In this document: positions 8,742-17,297 of the stretch, one piece after another
How positions within the stretch are numbered: the stretch's first letter is position 1
Layout of the letters: every line of letters starts with the position of its first letter
Assembly (NCBI GenBank): GCA_035948415.1
Contig: DASZJD010000067.1
Location: 1 to 38,527, forward strand
Length of the DNA: 38,527 nucleotides
From: Acidimicrobiia bacterium
GTDB taxonomy: Bacteria; Actinomycetota; Acidimicrobiia; IMCC26256; PALSA-555
Direction: 5' to 3'
Notes under the pieces: model-generated
What the model was told of the DNA's origin: nothing
Databases searched by the model: none
The model's input: only the letters and a program-made list of their open reading frames with translations
Made by a program: the position numbers and the translations under genes

Positions 8742-10074
8742 GGAGGGTCCGGCGTCGGGCGAGCACCGGCGCGGCGACGAAGTCCCGGATCACCTCGATC
8801 ACGTAGTCGAGCATCGCGTCGCTCAGCCCGGGGAAGACACCGACCCAGAACGTCCGGTCCGCCACGAAGTCGGTGTTCGTGAGCGGCCCGACCAGCCGGC
8901 GCGGCTGGTCGACGTAAGCCGGCTGGCGGATGAGGTTCCCGCCGAACAGCAGCCGGGTAGCGATCCGACGGGACTCGAGGTGCTGGACCAGGTCGAAGCG
9001 GTCGAAGCCGGCATCCGGGTTGACGGAGATCGCGAACCCGAACCAGCTCGGGTCGCTCCCGGGCGTGGCCCGCGGCAGCAGGAGGGCGTCGAGACCCTCG
9101 AGGCCGTCGCGCAGGCGTCGCCAGTTGCGCCGCCGGGCGTCGATGAACTGCGTGAGCTTGTCGAGCTGCGCGACGCCCACCGCGGCCTGCATGTCGGTGA
9201 GCTTCATGTTGTATCCGATGTGCGTGTAGATGTACTTGTGGTCGTAGCCGTACGGAAGATCACCGAGCTTCCAGTCGAAACGACGGCCGCACGTGTTCAC
9301 CTTGCCGGGGTCGCACCAACAGGCACGACCCCAGTCACGGAACGACTCGACGAGCTTCTTCATCGTCACGCTCCGGACGAGCACGCAGCCGCCCTCCCCC
9401 ATCGTGACGTGGTGGGCAGGGTAGAAGCTCGTCGTCGCGACGTCTCCGAACGAGCCGGTGCGGCGCCCCCGGTACGTAGCCCCGACCGCGTCACAGTTGT
9501 CCTCGACGAGCCACAGGCCGTGCCGCGCCGCCGTCTGGCGCACCGCGTCGAGATCGAACGGGTTCCCGAGCGTGTGGGCGACCATGATGGCTTTGGTCCG
9601 GGGCCCGACCGCGGCCTCGAGGTCGCCAGCCTTGATGTTGTACGTGCCGAGCTCGACGTCGACGAACACCGGAACCAGCTGGTGCTGGTACAGGGGGTTG
9701 ACCGTGGTCGGGAAGCCCGACGCCAAGGTGATGACCTCGTCGCCCGGCACCAGGCGGCGGTCCCCCAGCTCGGGCGCCGTCAGGGCGCTGACGGCGAGGA
9801 GGTTGGCCGAGGAGCCTGAGTTGCAGAGCAGCGCGTGCGGCATCCCGATGAACTCGGCGAACCGGGCCTCAAACGAGTCCGCGAACCGACCCGTCGTCAG
9901 CCAGAAGTCGAGCGCCGCCTCAACGAGGAGCGTGAGCTCGCGGCTGTCGAAGACCTTGCCAGACACCGGAACGGGCGTGGTCCCCGGCTCGAACGCCTGG
10001 GCGGGGAAGGCCTCCTCGTAGTACCGGGCGACGAGCTCTGCGATCTGCGCGCGCAGGTCGCTCCCCTCGTTCAC
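8731..10074 (-). CDS. rfbH: CDP-6-deoxy-4-keto-glucose 3-dehydrase (PMP/2Fe-2S, E1)
   Basis: A 447-residue DegT/AHBA-fold protein, the size expected for E1 (AscC/DdhC/RfbH). Two diagnostic features are visible. The aminotransferase lysine is replaced by His in [13 protein letters not shown] (His221). The iron-sulfur cysteines occur with exactly the E1 spacing C-X57-C-X1-C-X7-C (Cys194, 252, 254, 262; local motifs EDNCDAVG and [12 protein letters not shown]). Known E1 enzymes use PMP plus a [2Fe-2S] cluster to remove the C3 hydroxyl of CDP-4-keto-6-deoxyglucose, with electrons supplied by a separate E3 reductase. No E3 gene is present in this window. Translation starts at GTG 10074 in a GTGA overlap with the rfbG stop, so the genes are probably translationally coupled. 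Confidence 0.95.
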   Translation of the reverse strand: MNEGSDLRAQIAELVARYYEEAFPAQAFEPGTTPVPVSGKVFDSRELTLLVEAALDFWLTTGRFADSFEARFAEFIGMPHALLCNSGSSANLLAVSALTAPELGDRRLVPGDEVITLASGFPTTVNPLYQHQLVPVFVDVELGTYNIKAGDLEAAVGPRTKAIMVAHTLGNPFDLDAVRQTAARHGLWLVEDNCDAVGATYRGRRTGSFGDVATTSFYPAHHVTMGEGGCVLVRSVTMKKLVESFRDWGRACWCDPGKVNTCGRRFDWKLGDLPYGYDHKYIYTHIGYNMKLTDMQAAVGVAQLDKLTQFIDARRRNWRRLRDGLEGLDALLLPRATPGSDPSWFGFAISVNPDAGFDRFDLVQHLESRRIATRLLFGGNLIRQPAYVDQPRRLVGPLTNTDFVADRTFWVGVFPGLSDAMLDYVIEVIRDFVAAPVLARRRTLRAG

Positions 10075-11105
10075 GTCACGCCGGCTCTGCTCGGGCGCGC
10101 CCGTGATCCGGCACCGAAGTAGTCCCGATACCAGGCGACGGTGCGGCGAAGACCGTCGTTGAGACCGACGCGCGGGCTCCAGCCGAGTACCGACGCCGCC
10201 TTCCTCGCCGAGAGGTGTTGGTTGCGGATCTCGCCTGGAGCGTCGTCGAGGATCAGCGGCTCAATATCCCGGAACCCGGCGGCCTCGCAGACGGCCTCGT
10301 ACATCTCCATCACCGCCAGGGGCACCTCATCACTGAAGTTGAACACCTCGCCGGACAGGTCGCGCTCGAGCAACCCGTCCGCGATCTGCAGATACGCGTC
10401 CACCGCGTCGTCGACGAAGAGGTAGTCGCGCCGAAAGGTGCCGTCGCTCCGGATCACCGGTCGCTCGCCTCGAAGGAGCGAGCGGATGGTGCCGGGCACG
10501 AGCCTCGACCAGTTCAAGTCGCCGCCGCCGTAGATGTTGGCGAACCGCGTCGTCGCGACGGGCAGACCGTACGTCTCGGCAAAGGAGCGCGTGGCGAGGT
10601 CCGCGCACGCCTTCGACGCCTCGTAGGGCTGGCGACCGTTGAGGGGCATGTCCTCTCGGTACGGCAGCTCGGCCGCCTCGCCGTAGGCCTTGTCGCTCGA
10701 GGCGACGACGACGCGGCGCACGAGGTCCGAGTGACGCCGGCAGGCCTCGAGAACGTTCCAGGTACCCCGGACGTTCGTCTCGAACGTGGCGAGCGGCGAA
10801 CGCCGCGCGGCGGCGACGATCGTCTGCGCCCCGAGATGAAAGACGGTGTCGATCGAGTGACTGACGATGGCCCGTTCGAGGGTCGCCAGGTCCTCGAGGC
10901 AGCCGGAGACGACCGAGACCGAACGAACGGTCCCGCTCCGGTACAGCTCCGAGCGGGGATCGTCGTCCAGGACGAGGGCGGCCACGGTGGCGTCCGCGTC
11001 CACCAGGCGTCGGGTCAACCAGGACCCGACCATGCCCGTCGCGCCGGTCACGAGGACGGGCACGCCGGCCCAGGGGCTTGGCGCCGCCGCGCTTCCGTCG
11101 CTCAT
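10071..11105 (-). CDS. rfbG: CDP-glucose 4,6-dehydratase
   Basis: About 344 residues, extended SDR fold. From the N-terminus: [12 protein letters not shown] (NAD binding), [20 protein letters not shown] (typical of RfbG/DdhB), [16 protein letters not shown] (catalytic Tyr and Lys), [17 protein letters not shown] and [15 protein letters not shown]. The enzyme converts CDP-glucose to CDP-4-keto-6-deoxyglucose, the substrate for the downstream RfbH. I choose ATG 11105 over the longer GTG at 11123 because it forms an ATGA overlap with the rfbF stop (11102-11104), the usual coupling signal. It is the second gene of the operon. Confidence 0.93.
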   Translation of the reverse strand: MSDGSAAAPSPWAGVPVLVTGATGMVGSWLTRRLVDADATVAALVLDDDPRSELYRSGTVRSVSVVSGCLEDLATLERAIVSHSIDTVFHLGAQTIVAAARRSPLATFETNVRGTWNVLEACRRHSDLVRRVVVASSDKAYGEAAELPYREDMPLNGRQPYEASKACADLATRSFAETYGLPVATTRFANIYGGGDLNWSRLVPGTIRSLLRGERPVIRSDGTFRRDYLFVDDAVDAYLQIADGLLERDLSGEVFNFSDEVPLAVMEMYEAVCEAAGFRDIEPLILDDAPGEIRNQHLSARKAASVLGWSPRVGLNDGLRRTVAWYRDYFGAGSRARPSRAGVT

Positions 11106-11881
11106 CGCTTCCACACCGCCCACGGCGCGTCTCCGTTCGCCCAGAGCTCGTTCAGCAGCAGGAACTCGCGATAGGTGTCCATGGGGCGGAAGAACCCGCC
11201 GTGCTGGTACGCGACGAGCTCCTGGTCCCGGGCCAGCGCCTCCAGCGGCTCCCGCTCGAGCACCGAGTTCAGATCGAGGTAGTCGAGAAACTGCCGGTCA
11301 AAGACGAAGAAGCCCGAGTTCACCCACTCCTCGCTCTTGGGCTTCTCTCGGAAGCGCCGGACGACTCGCTCCTCGTCCAGATCCACGATGCCGAAGCGAG
11401 CGATCGGTCGCGTCGTGGTAACCGTCGCAATCTTCCCGTGTTCGGCGTGAAAGCTGCGGAGCTTCGAGATGTCGACGTCGGCGACCCCGTCCCCGTACGT
11501 GACCAGGAACGAGTCGCCGTCGAGGTAGGGCTCGACCAGTTTGACGCGAGCGCCCGTCGCGGTCTCCGTACCGGTGTCCACCACCGTCACGCGCCAGCCG
11601 GCCTCGGGATGCGACGTGTAGAACTCAACCGAGGAGTGGTCGCCCAGCGTGACCGTGAAGTCGCTGTTCCACGATTCGTAGTTGAGGAAGTAGTCCTTGA
11701 TCACCTGTCCCTTGTACCCGATGCACAGGATGAAATCCGTGAGGCCGTGGAACGCAAACAGCTTCATGATGTGCCACAGAATGGGCCGACCACCGATCTC
11801 GATCATCGGCTTGGGCCGGAACTCGGTCTCTTCCCTGAGACGCGTTCCCAGACCACCGCACAGGATCACTACCTTGGTCAT
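11102..11881 (-). CDS. rfbF: Glucose-1-phosphate cytidylyltransferase
   Basis: A 259-residue nucleotidyltransferase of normal length for RfbF/DdhA. It has the N-terminal signature LCGGLGTRLREETEFRPKPM, then IGGRPILWHIM, the nucleotide/metal-binding Asp in VTYGDGVADVD, VNSGFFVF and the C-terminal FFRPMDTYREFLLLNELW. It makes CDP-glucose from CTP and glucose-1-phosphate and is the entry step of the CDP-dideoxysugar pathway. It is the first gene of the minus-strand operon; its ATG lies about 160 bases from the divergent glycosyltransferase-methyltransferase gene, so the shared intergenic region should carry both promoters. GGTGAG immediately precedes the ATG. Confidence 0.95.
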   Translation of the reverse strand: MTKVVILCGGLGTRLREETEFRPKPMIEIGGRPILWHIMKLFAFHGLTDFILCIGYKGQVIKDYFLNYESWNSDFTVTLGDHSSVEFYTSHPEAGWRVTVVDTGTETATGARVKLVEPYLDGDSFLVTYGDGVADVDISKLRSFHAEHGKIATVTTTRPIARFGIVDLDEERVVRRFREKPKSEEWVNSGFFVFDRQFLDYLDLNSVLEREPLEALARDQELVAYQHGGFFRPMDTYREFLLLNELWANGDAPWAVWKR

Positions 11882-12042
11882 CTCACCGTGCAGTCGCGAG
11901 CGCTTCGACGAGCGGAGCCTACCGCGGAAATCCCGCGTGGCACTGACGATCGGGCCAGGGCGACCAGGTCATCGCGCGTTGAGTACCCTTCGTGGCTGGG
12001 AGCGGGGGCGCGTGGACGCCTCGAAGGCATGACGAACACCGC

Positions 12043-13515
12043 ATGACGGGCACAGATGCGATGACCACGAAGCGAATCGGGATCCTCGTCGTGGCCTACA
12101 ACGTCGCGTCCACGCTCGCTCAGGTGCTGGACCGGATTCCGTCGGAGTTCCGTCCACGCATCAGCGAGGTGCTCGTCTGCGACAACGCGAGCGAGGACTC
12201 CACCTATCTCGTCGGTCTCGGCTACAAGCAGCTCGCCGACGGCTTCCCGCTCACCGTCATTCGTCAGCCGCGCAACCTGGGCTACGGCGGGAACCAGAAG
12301 GCTGGCTATCAGTGGGCCATCGAGAACGACCTCGATATCGTCGTTCTGCTGCACGGTGACGGGCAGTACGCCCCGGAGTTCCTCCCACAGATCGTCGCCC
12401 CGCTCGAGCGCGATGAGTGTGACGCCGTGTTCGGCTCGCGCATGATGGAGCCTGGGGGTGCCCGGAGGGGCGGGATGCCCCTGTACAAGTTCGTGGGCAA
12501 CCGTGTTCTCACCCGCTTCGAGAACGCGGTCGTCGGCACCGAGCTCAGCGAGTGGCACAGCGGCTACCGCGCCTTCAAGGTCGAGGCCCTGCGCGACATA
12601 CCGTTCCTTCGCAACTCGGACGAGTACGACTTCGACAGCGAGATCATCGTCCAGCTGCACGAGGCGGGAAAACGGATCGTCGAACTCCCGATCCCCACCT
12701 ACTACGGCGACGAGGTCTCGTACGTCAACGGCTTCCGATACGCCAAGGACATCGTGCTGGACGTGCTCCGGTATCGAGCCCACAAGATGGGCCTCGGTTC
12801 GGGCGCGACCGCGTTCGCCGGCGACGCGTTCTCGCTGACGCAGCGCCTGGACACGTCCCACGGGCGAATCCAAGCCTGGCTCAGCGCGCGACGACCCTGC
12901 CGCATCCTTGACCTCGGATGCGGAAACGGTGAGTTCGGATCGACGCTTCGGGCGCAGGGTCACGAGGTGACTGGGATCGACATCGAAGAGCACCCCGGCG
13001 TCCGGGACCGTCTCGACCATTTCGTCCGAGCCGACCTCGACGACGGGGTCCCCGCGGAGGTGGGCACCGGGTACGACGTCGTTCTCGGTGCGGAGGTCCT
13101 CGCCTACGTTCGCCGGCCCGAGCTACTCCTCGTCAACGCCAGGGACTGCCTGCGCCCCGGTGGCTCCGTGGTCATCACGGTTCCGAACTTCGGGCACTGG
13201 TACCCGAGGCTGCGCGTCCTCTTCGGAGGGTTCGACTACGACCAGCGAGGAATCCTCGATCGCGGGCACGTGCGCTTCTTCACTCGGCGGAGCTTCGAAC
13301 GGCTCGCTTCGGCCCAGGGTTTCAAGACCCGCCGCCGCGAGGCGCTGGGCCTCCCCCTCGAGGTGCTGGAGCGGGGCCTGCCCGAGCGCAGGGACTCGGC
13401 CGAGCGCTCGGTCCATTTCGCCCAGCGACTCGACAGCGTGGGCCTTACGATTCGGCCCACGCTCTTTGCGTACCAGTTCCTCTACGAGCTGGAGCCCGTT
13501 CGTTCGCTCGACTGA
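12043..13515 (+). CDS. GT2 glycosyltransferase fused to a class I SAM methyltransferase
   Basis: A protein of about 490 residues with two clear domains. Residues 1-235 form a DPM1-like GT-A domain: IGILVVAYNVASTL, CDNASEDST, PRNLGYGGNQKAGYQWAI, the metal-binding LLHGDGQYAPE and GSRMMEPGGARRGGMP. Residues 265-480 form a SAM-dependent methyltransferase with RILDLGCGNGEFG at about 287, an acidic second strand (VTGIDIEEH) and GGSVVITVPNFGHWY. Such GT2 domains transfer sugars from nucleotide donors to polyprenyl phosphate or glycan acceptors. The fusion suggests coupled sugar transfer and O- or N-methylation; that coupling is inference. It is divergent from the CDP-dideoxysugar operon. In-frame ATGs at 12043 and 12061 are candidate starts with weak ribosome-binding sites; a longer GTG start at 11992 lacks support. 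Confidence 0.85.
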   Translation: MTGTDAMTTKRIGILVVAYNVASTLAQVLDRIPSEFRPRISEVLVCDNASEDSTYLVGLGYKQLADGFPLTVIRQPRNLGYGGNQKAGYQWAIENDLDIVVLLHGDGQYAPEFLPQIVAPLERDECDAVFGSRMMEPGGARRGGMPLYKFVGNRVLTRFENAVVGTELSEWHSGYRAFKVEALRDIPFLRNSDEYDFDSEIIVQLHEAGKRIVELPIPTYYGDEVSYVNGFRYAKDIVLDVLRYRAHKMGLGSGATAFAGDAFSLTQRLDTSHGRIQAWLSARRPCRILDLGCGNGEFGSTLRAQGHEVTGIDIEEHPGVRDRLDHFVRADLDDGVPAEVGTGYDVVLGAEVLAYVRRPELLLVNARDCLRPGGSVVITVPNFGHWYPRLRVLFGGFDYDQRGILDRGHVRFFTRRSFERLASAQGFKTRRREALGLPLEVLERGLPERRDSAERSVHFAQRLDSVGLTIRPTLFAYQFLYELEPVRSLD

Positions 13516-13662
13516 CGCGGCGCGTCCGGCTCGGCCGCGGGGTCAGGACGGGACGCACCGGCCCGGGGCGCACGGGCACGGTCCACCCAGGCTCATCCCG
13601 TGTGGCGGTGTCAGGCGCGCGCGCAACATCACCGAAGCCGATGGTCGACGCGTCCCGATCAC

Positions 13663-14337
13663 CTACGAACCACTCGGCACGGATCCCGGCCGGACCTCCC
13701 TCGCCTCGGCCTCTGCCATGACCCCGGCGACGAGGTCGCGGATCGCGCTCGGCGCCTTCGACGGTGATCCGGCGTCGTACGGGGGCTGGGGGTCGTACTC
13801 GATCCCCAGCTGGATCGCCTGCGCTACTTCTCGGCCGCCGAGACGACCGGCGAGCACCAGCGCGAGGTCGATGCCCGCCGAGACGCCGGCCGCAGTCACG
13901 ACCTTGCCGTCGGTCACGACTCGCTCCTCCGTCGGTTCCGCACCGTGGGCGCGCAGGTGCTCGTAGGCCAACCAGTGGGTCGTCGCCCGTCGGCCCTGGA
14001 GGAGCCCAGCGGCGCCGAGGAGGAGCGCGCCCGTGCAGACCGACGTGGTGTAGGTCGTCGTCGCGTGCGCGGCGCGGATCCACTCGACGATCGGTGTGCC
14101 GGCGGCAGCCAGCCGACGCGTGGCGAGTCCACCGGGAACGAGGAGCACATCGGGCGCGGGGACGTCGCCGAAGGTGCGGTCAATGTCGACGCGGAGCTGC
14201 CCATGCTCGTCGGTCAGCTGGCCGGTCCGCTCGGCGCAGAGCACGACCGATGCGCCCGGCAGGTTCGCGAGCACGGCATACGGGCCGACGGCGTCGAGCG
14301 CGGCAAACCCCGGATAGACGCCGATGGCGATCTGCAT
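13663..14337 (-). CDS. DJ-1/PfpI family protein (isonitrile hydratase-like)
   Basis: A 224-residue DJ-1/PfpI (class I glutamine amidotransferase-like) protein. The nucleophile elbow TTSVCTGALLLGAAGLL places the reactive Cys at residue 101. The N-terminal GVYPGFAALDAVGPY and the central DVLLVPGG are typical, as is TTHWLAYEHL shortly after the nucleophile. Relatives include isonitrile hydratase and other small hydrolases or chaperone-like proteins; the substrate here is unknown. It follows the GlxA-type regulator with a 12-base gap and a near-perfect AGGAGG four bases before the ATG, so the two are co-transcribed. Confidence 0.85.
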   Translation of the reverse strand: MQIAIGVYPGFAALDAVGPYAVLANLPGASVVLCAERTGQLTDEHGQLRVDIDRTFGDVPAPDVLLVPGGLATRRLAAAGTPIVEWIRAAHATTTYTTSVCTGALLLGAAGLLQGRRATTHWLAYEHLRAHGAEPTEERVVTDGKVVTAAGVSAGIDLALVLAGRLGGREVAQAIQLGIEYDPQPPYDAGSPSKAPSAIRDLVAGVMAEAEAREVRPGSVPSGS

Positions 14338-14349
14338 GGATCCTCCTGG

Positions 14350-15333
14350 TCACGAGGCTCGGCGGGCGAAGTGCCGCCGGTACTGGTCCGGGGTCGTCCC
14401 GCAGCGACGCCGGAACGCCCGGTGGAGCGTCTCGACGTGATGGATGCCCACCTGGCGGGCGACCGCGGCGAGGGTCAGGTCCGCGGTCTGGAGCAGGCGC
14501 TGCGCCGCTTCGACCCGGAGCTGCTCGACGAACGCCGCCGGCGTCGTGCCCGTCTCCAGGACGAAGCGTCGAGCGAAGGTCCGGGGGCTCATGGCGGTCC
14601 GGGCCGCCAGGACCTCGACGCTGAGATCCTCGGTGAGGTGGTCGGTCAGCCATCGCTGGAGCTCGGCGATGCTCGGTGTCGTTGCGGGCTGGGCACGAAG
14701 CTGAGCGCTGAACTGCGATTGGCCGCCGGGTCGGCGCGCGAAGACGACGAGCCACCCGGCGACCTGGTGGGCCAGCTCGCCGCCGTGGTCCTCCTCGACG
14801 ACGGCGAGGAAGAGGTCGAGGCCGGCGGTGACGCCGGCGGACGTCCAGCGGTCGCGGTCTCGGACGTAGATGCGATCGGCCAGCACCTGGACGGCGGGAT
14901 GGCGATCGGCGAGGGCGGGGCAGGACGCCCAGTGGGTCGTTGCCTCGTACCCGTCGAGCAGCCCCGCGGCGGCCAGCAGCCAGGAGCCGGTGCAGACCGA
15001 CGTCACCCGGCGCGCCCCTGCGGCGGCCGCGCCCAGATGGGCGAGGAGGCGCTCGTCGCGCCGGGCGGCCCGGGTGCCGGACCCGCCGACGACGACCAGG
15101 GTGTCCACGCGCTGGCGCCCGGCGGCAACGTCGGCGAGCGAGCAGTCGGCACCGACCTCGACGCCGCTCTCGGACCTGATTCGACTGCCGTCCGGGCTGG
15201 CGACGACGGTCTCGTACGGCGGCTCGGCTCCGAGGCGGGTCGCTGCACGCAGCACCTCGAGGGGACCGGCAAGGTCGAGGAGCTGGAAACCGTCGAAACC
15301 GACGAACACGACTCGGTGGGCGGCGCTGGCCAT
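14350..15333 (-). CDS. GlxA-type AraC family regulator with DJ-1/PfpI sensor domain
   Basis: A 327-residue protein. The N-terminal DJ-1/PfpI-like domain (about 1-200) includes FVGFDGFQLLDLAGPLEV, LVVVGGSGT and the nucleophile-elbow sequence VTSVCTGSWLLAAAGLL (Cys114). The C-terminal AraC DNA-binding domain (about 225-325) shows two helix-turn-helix units, LSVEVLAARTAMSPRTFAR and LAAVARQVGIHHVETLHRAF. Regulators of this class usually control an adjacent gene in response to a small metabolite; here the obvious target is the DJ-1 gene directly downstream. I choose ATG 15333 because homology to the fold begins there (MASAAHRVVFVGFDG). A longer in-frame start at 15468 would add about 45 low-complexity residues. 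An AT-rich patch with TCAT-tttc-ATGA lies 30-50 bases upstream. Confidence 0.88.
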   Translation of the reverse strand: MASAAHRVVFVGFDGFQLLDLAGPLEVLRAATRLGAEPPYETVVASPDGSRIRSESGVEVGADCSLADVAAGRQRVDTLVVVGGSGTRAARRDERLLAHLGAAAAGARRVTSVCTGSWLLAAAGLLDGYEATTHWASCPALADRHPAVQVLADRIYVRDRDRWTSAGVTAGLDLFLAVVEEDHGGELAHQVAGWLVVFARRPGGQSQFSAQLRAQPATTPSIAELQRWLTDHLTEDLSVEVLAARTAMSPRTFARRFVLETGTTPAAFVEQLRVEAAQRLLQTADLTLAAVARQVGIHHVETLHRAFRRRCGTTPDQYRRHFARRAS

Positions 15334-15614
15334 GGCCGCATCATCCGCGACCGGGCTGTTGGCAGCAATGTCATTTTCATGATGATTCCTGCCAAGCCGA
15401 GTCGGCGCGAGGCCGGGCCTGGCGCCAGGCCCCGCCGGCGGGTCGCCCGCCCCGGTGCGGGCCGTCACGGGTGGCCGCGGGTTCGGCTCCGAGACGGCGG
15501 TCTCTGCCCGCGGTGCGCCGAGCCGGTCGGCGACTTCCCCGTGCTCAGGAGCCGCGTCGGACTGCGCCGGATCGCGCCGGCAACGCCCACCCGTCGGGTC
15601 CGCGGCGGCCGGGC

Positions 15615-15953
15615 TCAGCCTTTGACGTACGACAGCTTCTCAGCCACCTTGCCGTCGCGAACTCGAAACAGATCGACGCCGCGGACGTGCCCGCTGCCCC
15701 ACGTGTACCGCCATCGCTGAACGACCCGATCGTCGAGCGCGAAGGTGTCCTCGGCCTCGAAGGTCGCGCTCTCATCGTCGAAGATCGGCTTCCACGCTCG
15801 ACGGATCTCGTCGGGTCCGACATGGCGGACGCCGTCCGGAGCCGGCCCGGTCGCCTCGAAGACGCAGTCGTCGGTTATGAGCGCCAGGGCCGCCTCGAGG
15901 TCGTGGTCGGACCACGCCTGGCCAAAGTCCCCGACGATTTCGATCACACCCAT
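15615..15953 (-). CDS. SnoaL-like / NTF2-fold small protein
   Basis: A 112-residue NTF2-like protein. The N-terminal helix (IVGDFGQAWSDHDLEAALAL) leads into the pattern ITDDCVFEATG, then VGPDEIRRAWKPIFDD, and the terminal strands VQRWRYTWGSGHVRGVDLF and VRDGKVAEKLSYVKG. The fold is used by SnoaL cyclases, limonene-epoxide hydrolase and many uncharacterised binding proteins, so no reaction can be assigned. It lies 15 bases after the cupin gene on the same strand and probably shares its transcript, which would place it under the divergent TetR regulator. Confidence 0.8.
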   Translation of the reverse strand: MGVIEIVGDFGQAWSDHDLEAALALITDDCVFEATGPAPDGVRHVGPDEIRRAWKPIFDDESATFEAEDTFALDDRVVQRWRYTWGSGHVRGVDLFRVRDGKVAEKLSYVKG

Positions 15954-15968
15954 GCCGATGCGCCGCCG

Positions 15969-16322
15969 CTACTTCGCGTAGTTGCTCGAGCCGAACCAGT
16001 CGACCACCACGACCGGCTCGTCGCCGACGACCCACGCGTCGTGCCCGCTGGGCAAGGAGGTGACGTCGCCAGGGCTCGCCACGAACTCGGTCCCATCGTC
16101 CATCCGGATCGCGAGTTGCCCGCTCACGTGGTACTGGAAGTGCGGGGCGGTGCAGCTCTCGGTCTTGGCGATGGGCTTCACGTCGTTGGACCAACGCCAA
16201 CCGGGCTGGAATACCAAGCGCCCGACCTCGCCACCGCCGATCTTCATGATCTCGGCGTGCCCGTTCGGGAACTCGCGGGTTTCGTCCGGAGCCCCAAAGC
16301 TCCGATGCTCGGTGTCCTGCAT
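15969..16322 (-). CDS. Cupin domain protein
   Basis: A 117-residue single cupin. The first motif is replaced by a divergent PHFQYHVSGQLAIRMDDG; the second half reads FVASPGDVTSLPSGHDAWVVGDEP. A full set of metal-binding histidines is not clear, so it may be a non-catalytic binding protein. The start at ATG 16322 is supported by GGGAGGA eight bases upstream. It is first in a two-gene unit with the SnoaL-like gene and is divergent from the TetR gene, sharing a 90-base promoter region with a perfect small palindrome. Confidence 0.8.
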   Translation of the reverse strand: MQDTEHRSFGAPDETREFPNGHAEIMKIGGGEVGRLVFQPGWRWSNDVKPIAKTESCTAPHFQYHVSGQLAIRMDDGTEFVASPGDVTSLPSGHDAWVVGDEPVVVVDWFGSSNYAK

Positions 16323-16370
16323 GCTCGGTCCTCCCCCTCGCTACCGGTCGAGCCCTTGCTCTTTTACCTA

Positions 16371-16381
16371 TTACTAAGTAA
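16371..16381. promoter_or_regulatory. Candidate TetR operator (TTACT-a-AGTAA)
   Basis: TTACTAAGTAA is a perfect 5-bp inverted repeat around one central base. It lies in the AT-rich middle of the 88-base gap between the divergent cupin and TetR genes. TetR-family proteins commonly bind such palindromes between their own gene and the target gene. Position and symmetry are direct observations; binding is inference. Confidence 0.55.
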
Positions 16382-16410
16382 GGTGTCAAGGGGAAGCTTG
16401 AGGGAGCGCG

Positions 16411-17097
16411 ATGCCGACCGGACGTCGAGTGGCCCAGGGCGAGACGTCGACGCAGATCTTGGACATCTCGGAGCGGCTGGTGCAGAACCGCGGCTTCAAC
16501 GGCTTCAGCTACGGCGACGTCGCGGCTGAGCTGCAGATCACGACCGCCGCCCTTCACTATCACTTCCCCGGAAAGGGCGAGCTCGGCGAGGCTCTCGTCG
16601 CGCGCTACGCGACGCGCTTCGCTGAGGCGCTGCTGGCGCTCGATGCCGAGCCCGACGCGAGGGCCAAGCTCGATGGCTACGCCAGCCTCTATCTCGACGT
16701 CCTGCAGCAGCGGCGCATGTGTCTGTGCGGAATGCTGGCGGCCGAGTACGAGACCCTGCCGGAGGCAATGCGCACCGCCTTGCTTCGCTTCTTCGACGAC
16801 AACGAGAGATGGCTTGAGGCGGTGCTCGAGCGGGGCCGAGAGGACGGAACCCTCCAGTTCTCTGGCGCACCGAGCGACGCGGCCCGCATGATCGTCGGTG
16901 CCCTCGAAGGAGCCATGCTCGTCGCTCGGCCCTACGGTGATGTCGCCCGCTTCAAGGATGCGGCGGCGCGCCTCATCGCCGGTCTGACCACCGCCTCGGC
17001 TGACCACGCACCCTCGTCGGCGCGACGCCGCCGCGGGCAGGCCGGATCGAAGGCCGCGACGGGCAGATCGCCGACGACGCCTCGGAGCCGGAGATAG
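16411..17097 (+). CDS. TetR/AcrR family transcriptional regulator
   Basis: A 228-residue regulator. Residues 10-60 form the DNA-binding domain (QILDISERLVQNRGFNGFSY, then GDVAAELQITTAALHYHF, then PGKGEL). The ligand-binding helical domain follows, with RMCLCGMLAAEYETLP as in the TetR_C subfamily around YcdC/AcrR-like proteins. The last 40 residues are basic and low in complexity, probably disordered. GAGGGAG about five bases before the ATG supports the start. It is divergent from the cupin/SnoaL pair and probably represses that pair and itself through the palindrome in the gap. Confidence 0.88.
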   Translation: MPTGRRVAQGETSTQILDISERLVQNRGFNGFSYGDVAAELQITTAALHYHFPGKGELGEALVARYATRFAEALLALDAEPDARAKLDGYASLYLDVLQQRRMCLCGMLAAEYETLPEAMRTALLRFFDDNERWLEAVLERGREDGTLQFSGAPSDAARMIVGALEGAMLVARPYGDVARFKDAAARLIAGLTTASADHAPSSARRRRGQAGSKAATGRSPTTPRSRR

Positions 17098-17297
17098 CGG
17101 CCCCGACCTCGGGGCCCGCCGGCGTGACCGCCCGAGGACGCCATCCCGGGCGTCGCCGCGTCGTGCGTCGACTTGCCTCACGAGCCCACGGGTACGACGA
17201 ACGAGGTAGTCGACGTCGGTGACCTACAACCCGAGGCGTCCACCGCGAATCAGCGCCTGGTCGACGACGGCTCCGACGAAACCGAGACAATCAGGGC

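Noticed and set aside
13516-13662. Small gene or terminator in the gap between the converging genes
   Set aside because: Only a 5-bp GCCCG/CGGGC stem and no reading frame with a ribosome-binding site; not distinguishable from chance.
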